This document shows, piece after piece, positions 28,288 through 31,227 of a stretch of DNA of 31,227 nucleotides (its first letter is position 1; each line of letters opens with the position of its first letter). The position numbers were made by a program, and so were the translations under genes. Source of the stretch: JAZKIX01 sp040384645. GTDB taxonomy: Bacteria; Pseudomonadota; Gammaproteobacteria; Burkholderiales; Burkholderiaceae_D. The notes under the pieces are model-generated. The model saw only the letters and a program-made list of their open reading frames with translations, ran no database searches and had not been told where the DNA came from. The DNA is taken from the NCBI GenBank assembly GCA_040384645.1, contig JAZKIX010000122.1, forward strand, positions 1 through 31,227, given 5' to 3'.

Positions 28288-29493
28288 TCAGGTTTTGATC
28301 TTGCTGATCGTGTCGTAAATCGGACCTAAAACGGACAACATGATCCATCCTAACAATATGCCAAGGATCACGGTCATCACTGGCTCGATCAAGGCTTGTA
28401 CCCGTTCGATCATGTCCTTGATATCGCGGTTGTAAAAATAGGCAACGTTGCGCAGTGCCGAATCAAGCGATCCAGTGGCTTCCCCGACTTTGAGCATGCG
28501 GATCACGAGCGGCGGAAAGATGCCTGTGATTTGAAACGCGGCTGTTACGCCCTGTCCTTCGGATATCAGTTGGCGTGCCTGACGCAACCCCTTAGCGACC
28601 AGTTCATTGTTGACAATGTCTTCAGATAGGCGAATACAGTCAAGAATCGTGATGCCGGACGCGTACATTAAAGCGAAAAAAGTAACGAAGCGGGCCAGTA
28701 TGATTTTATGCAATACCGGCCCTATCAGCCAAATACGCAGTTTGTAGACATCGGCCTGGTAACGCGCCTTGGCGCTAGTTCTTAGCAGGACATTGGCACC
28801 CACGAACAGGATGATCGGCAGTGAAATAACCACAAACCAGTAGTGAATGAAAATGTTTGAAACAAAGATCAATGCCTTGGTATGAAACGGTAATTCCTGA
28901 CCCATATTTTTAATAAAACCGGTCAATTGCGGCACCAGAAAAATCATCAGGAAGAAGGTCACCCCCAGCACGATTGAGCCGACAAAGGCTGGATACATGA
29001 CGATTTTTTTTGTTTGCGACGCCAGCTCGTCTTGCCACTTCAAGCTTTCACTCAAGCTCTTGAAAACGTCCGACACTTTTCCGCTCTGTTCACCGGCCAT
29101 GATCAAGCTGCTGAAGGTTTTATCGAATACCAGCGGATGGCGCATCATTGCCTCGGATAATTGCGAGCCGCCCTCAATGTTTTCGATCATATCGGCCACA
29201 ATTTCGCGAAAGCGCGGTTGTTCCAAGCTGTCGCGCAGGTCGGCCAGACCTTCCAGCACCGAGACGCCGGCTGCAGTCAATTGCTCCATGTGGAAGCAAA
29301 AATTGATCAAGTCCTTACGGGTGATTTTGCGCTGGCCGAAGGTAAACGTGCGCTGGCCGGCTGGCTTGGAATCGATCAGATCGAGTTCCATCTTTTTCAG
29401 GCGTAGTTCCAGATCGGGCTGATTCGCGGCGTCCATCACGCCCCGAATCATCTTGCCGGCCTGGTCCATCGACTGATAAGAGTACATCGCCAT
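28288..29493 (-). CDS. GspF/PilC-like platform protein
   Basis: A 401-residue inner-membrane platform protein with two T2SSF repeats, each ending in a membrane helix pair: first about residues 62-190 (RKDLINFCFHMEQLTAAGVS, SEAMMRHPLVFDKTFSSLIM AGE-type motif), second about 265-390 (ARFVTFFALMYASGITILDC, VKGLR-like segment and LIEPVMTVILGILLGWIMLS). It recruits the assembly ATPase and holds the growing pseudopilus. The ATG overlaps the TAA of the upstream ATPase gene by one base (TAATG), so translation is coupled. ATG 29487 (two residues shorter) is possible. Family assignment is strong. Confidence 0.93.
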   Translation of the reverse strand: MAMYSYQSMDQAGKMIRGVMDAANQPDLELRLKKMELDLIDSKPAGQRTFTFGQRKITRKDLINFCFHMEQLTAAGVSVLEGLADLRDSLEQPRFREIVADMIENIEGGSQLSEAMMRHPLVFDKTFSSLIMAGEQSGKVSDVFKSLSESLKWQDELASQTKKIVMYPAFVGSIVLGVTFFLMIFLVPQLTGFIKNMGQELPFHTKALIFVSNIFIHYWFVVISLPIILFVGANVLLRTSAKARYQADVYKLRIWLIGPVLHKIILARFVTFFALMYASGITILDCIRLSEDIVNNELVAKGLRQARQLISEGQGVTAAFQITGIFPPLVIRMLKVGEATGSLDSALRNVAYFYNRDIKDMIERVQALIEPVMTVILGILLGWIMLSVLGPIYDTISKIKT

Positions 29494-31196
29494 TACATCA
29501 ACCTGTCGGTCAGATCGACCACCCGTGAAATTTCGTCGAGCGAGGTAGAACCGTCCAGTACGCGACGCACGGCATCTTCGACCAAGGGACGAAAGCCCAT
29601 CGATATCGCTTTGCTCTTCAGTTCGCTGGCGGTTGCGCGGCGGGCGATCAAATCATCCAGTTCGCCATTGAGTTTGAGCATTTCCATGATCGAAATCCGG
29701 CCTTTATAGCCTTGATGCGAACACTTGTCACAGCCAATTCCGCGGTAAATCGTGACATCCGGTCCGGCTTCCGCCAACCCCAAAAGGCGGCGTTCTATGG
29801 CATCGGCCTGAAACGCCTCCTTACAGTGCGGACAGAGCCGACGCACCAGGCGCTGGGCGATGATGCCGATGATATTGCCGGCCATGATGTCCGGCAAGAT
29901 GCCAATGTCGAGCAAGCGTGGGATCGCACCGGCAGCAGAATTGGTATGCAAGGTTGAATAAACCTGATGCCCGGTCATCGCTGCGCTGAACGCCATTTCT
30001 GCGGTTTCCTGATCGCGGATTTCCCCGATCAGGATGATGTCTGGATCTTGCCGCATCATGGAGCGAATACCGTTGGCGAAACCCATTTTTGCCGATTCGT
30101 TGACCGAGGTTTGGCGGATCATGCTCATCGGGTACTCGACCGGATCTTCCAGCGTCATGATGTTGACGCTTTCGGTATTGATGTGATTCAAGATCGAATA
30201 CAGGGTGGTGGTCTTGCCGCTGCCGGTTGGGCCGGTGACCAAAATAATACCCTCGGGTCTGGCGATCATCAGCTTGAGCAAGGTCAGTTCACTGTCTTGC
30301 AAACCCAGGCCGTCCAGCGGCACGATGCCTTTTTGCCGGTCCAAGATACGTAACACGAAGTTTTCGCCATGCGCGGTTGGTTGCGCCGCAGTTCGAAAAT
30401 CAATTTGCCGTCCGGAAAATCCGATGGAAATACGGCCATCTTGCGGCGCACGCGTTTCGGCGATGTTCATATTGCTCATGACTTTGAGCCGCACCGCCAT
30501 CGCCGGCCAATAAGTCTTATGCAAGCTGCGGATTTGCCGCAAGATGCCATCGATGCGGTAGCGAATCCGCAAGAAAAACTCTTCGGGTTCAAAGTGGATA
30601 TCGGAGGCATTGTGTTGGACCGCATCGACTAGCAGCGCATCCATCAGGCGCACTATCGGTTGGCTGTATTCGTCAGACACTGATTGCATGCTTTGATAAT
30701 TGACCTGGCCGGTCTCGATCTCATTCAAGATGCCATCGATGGATAATTCAAAACCATAATATTGGTCGGTGGCGCGGGTGATTTCAGATTCGCCGGCCAA
30801 CATGGGCATCAGGGTAATGTCTTTACCCAGCATCGCGCTGATCTGGTCGAGCGCCACAATATTGCTGGTATCGGCCATCGCCAGCATCAGGGTACGCAAG
30901 TTCTTGTCATACACCATCGGAAATACGCGATAGCGCTTGGCGACATCTTTCGGGATCAACTTGATTGCGCTGGCATCGACTGACATGTTTGCCAGATCGG
31001 TACTTTGCTGATTGAGGTTTTCGCTCAAAGCCTCACGTACTGTGGCCTCGGTGACAAAGCCCAGAGTGATCAGCATTTTGCCGAGTGGTATACCACTGCG
31101 TTTTTGCTCGATCAAGGCGATGCGCAACTGATCTTCGCTAATCACGCCTTTCTGGATCAACAACTTGCCTAAGGGGAGTTTTGGTTTTTCAGCCAT
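29493..31196 (-). CDS. GspE/PilB-family assembly ATPase with N-terminal MshEN domain
   Basis: A 567-residue hexameric secretion/pilus ATPase. Seen: N-terminal MshEN-like double repeat (PLGKLLIQKG and PLGKMLITLG, about 8-55), an N2 domain, ASDIHFEP, Walker A GPTGSGKT at 322-329, LEDPVEYPM (Asp box), RQDPDIILIGEIRDQETAEM (Walker B), GHQVYSTLHTN (His box) and a tetracysteine zinc site (CPHC 455-458, CDKC 489-492). MshEN domains can bind c-di-GMP; here both repeats carry Pro in place of the usual Arg at the repeat start, so binding is unsure. The ATG is in the last 35 nt of the window. It leads the minus-strand operon. Confidence 0.93.
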   Translation of the reverse strand: MAEKPKLPLGKLLIQKGVISEDQLRIALIEQKRSGIPLGKMLITLGFVTEATVREALSENLNQQSTDLANMSVDASAIKLIPKDVAKRYRVFPMVYDKNLRTLMLAMADTSNIVALDQISAMLGKDITLMPMLAGESEITRATDQYYGFELSIDGILNEIETGQVNYQSMQSVSDEYSQPIVRLMDALLVDAVQHNASDIHFEPEEFFLRIRYRIDGILRQIRSLHKTYWPAMAVRLKVMSNMNIAETRAPQDGRISIGFSGRQIDFRTAAQPTAHGENFVLRILDRQKGIVPLDGLGLQDSELTLLKLMIARPEGIILVTGPTGSGKTTTLYSILNHINTESVNIMTLEDPVEYPMSMIRQTSVNESAKMGFANGIRSMMRQDPDIILIGEIRDQETAEMAFSAAMTGHQVYSTLHTNSAAGAIPRLLDIGILPDIMAGNIIGIIAQRLVRRLCPHCKEAFQADAIERRLLGLAEAGPDVTIYRGIGCDKCSHQGYKGRISIMEMLKLNGELDDLIARRATASELKSKAISMGFRPLVEDAVRRVLDGSTSLDEISRVVDLTDRLM

Positions 31197-31227
31197 GAGC
31201 GAAAAGTGCGCCTGTGTCGGGAGGTTA

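Overview
The window looks like a draft-genome scaffold from a betaproteobacterium of the order Burkholderiales, most plausibly Oxalobacteraceae. The protein families (TssQ-type T6SS lipoprotein, GcdH, a PrsK/PrsR-like two-component pair, Burkholderiales-type pilus assembly proteins) and moderate base composition support this, but no rRNA, tRNA or universal marker gene is present, so genus cannot be assigned. A run of ten Ns at 1327-1336 marks a scaffold join; the first 1.3 kb may not be contiguous with the rest.

Layout. 1-1.3 kb: end of a probable type VI secretion-associated locus (PEGA-domain protein fragment and TssQ-like lipoprotein) closed by a UUCG-loop terminator. 1.5-9.9 kb: mixed metabolic and envelope genes: SGNH/GDSL lipoprotein hydrolase, SemiSWEET transporter, OmpW porin, glutaryl-CoA dehydrogenase, flavin reductase, a Cro/C1-type regulator, a fatty-acid hydroxylase-type membrane di-iron enzyme, a secreted small protein with a DUF2145 protein, and MsrA. 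10.2-14.9 kb: a signalling pair, a REC/HD-GYP (c-di-GMP phosphodiesterase type) response regulator followed by a 1195-residue hybrid histidine kinase (3 PAS, HisKA, HATPase, 2 REC, Hpt-like). 15.3-18.7 kb: a conserved hypothetical protein, an EamA/DMT permease and a lipoprotein made of about six Ig-like repeats.

19.3-31.2 kb is a type IV pilus/type II secretion-like assembly locus. On the minus strand run GspE/PilB-like ATPase, GspF/PilC-like platform protein, a GspL/PilM-N-like bitopic protein, a PilO-like and a PilP-like protein. Two tandem pseudopilin-like genes lie on the plus strand. Further minus-strand genes are an ABC-2 permease without its ATPase, an all-helical periplasmic-type protein, a response regulator and histidine kinase related to PrsR/PrsK, and a separate pilin. 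No secretin or prepilin peptidase is visible; they would have to lie elsewhere.

The most unusual signals are: (1) four copies of a roughly 80-bp intergenic element, each downstream of a gene and in the same orientation as that gene, with a G-rich 5' box, a conserved centre and a terminator-like 3' hairpin; (2) a 281-bp, 97.5% identical tract shared by the two otherwise divergent tandem pseudopilin genes, suggesting gene conversion; (3) a PrsR-like regulator with no AAA+ domain paired with a kinase whose G1 box is eroded; (4) a shared 22-bp palindrome-containing site in front of the Cro/C1-type regulator and the DUF2145 operon; (5) a 161-bp MITE-like palindrome with 17-bp terminal inverted repeats and TA flanks.
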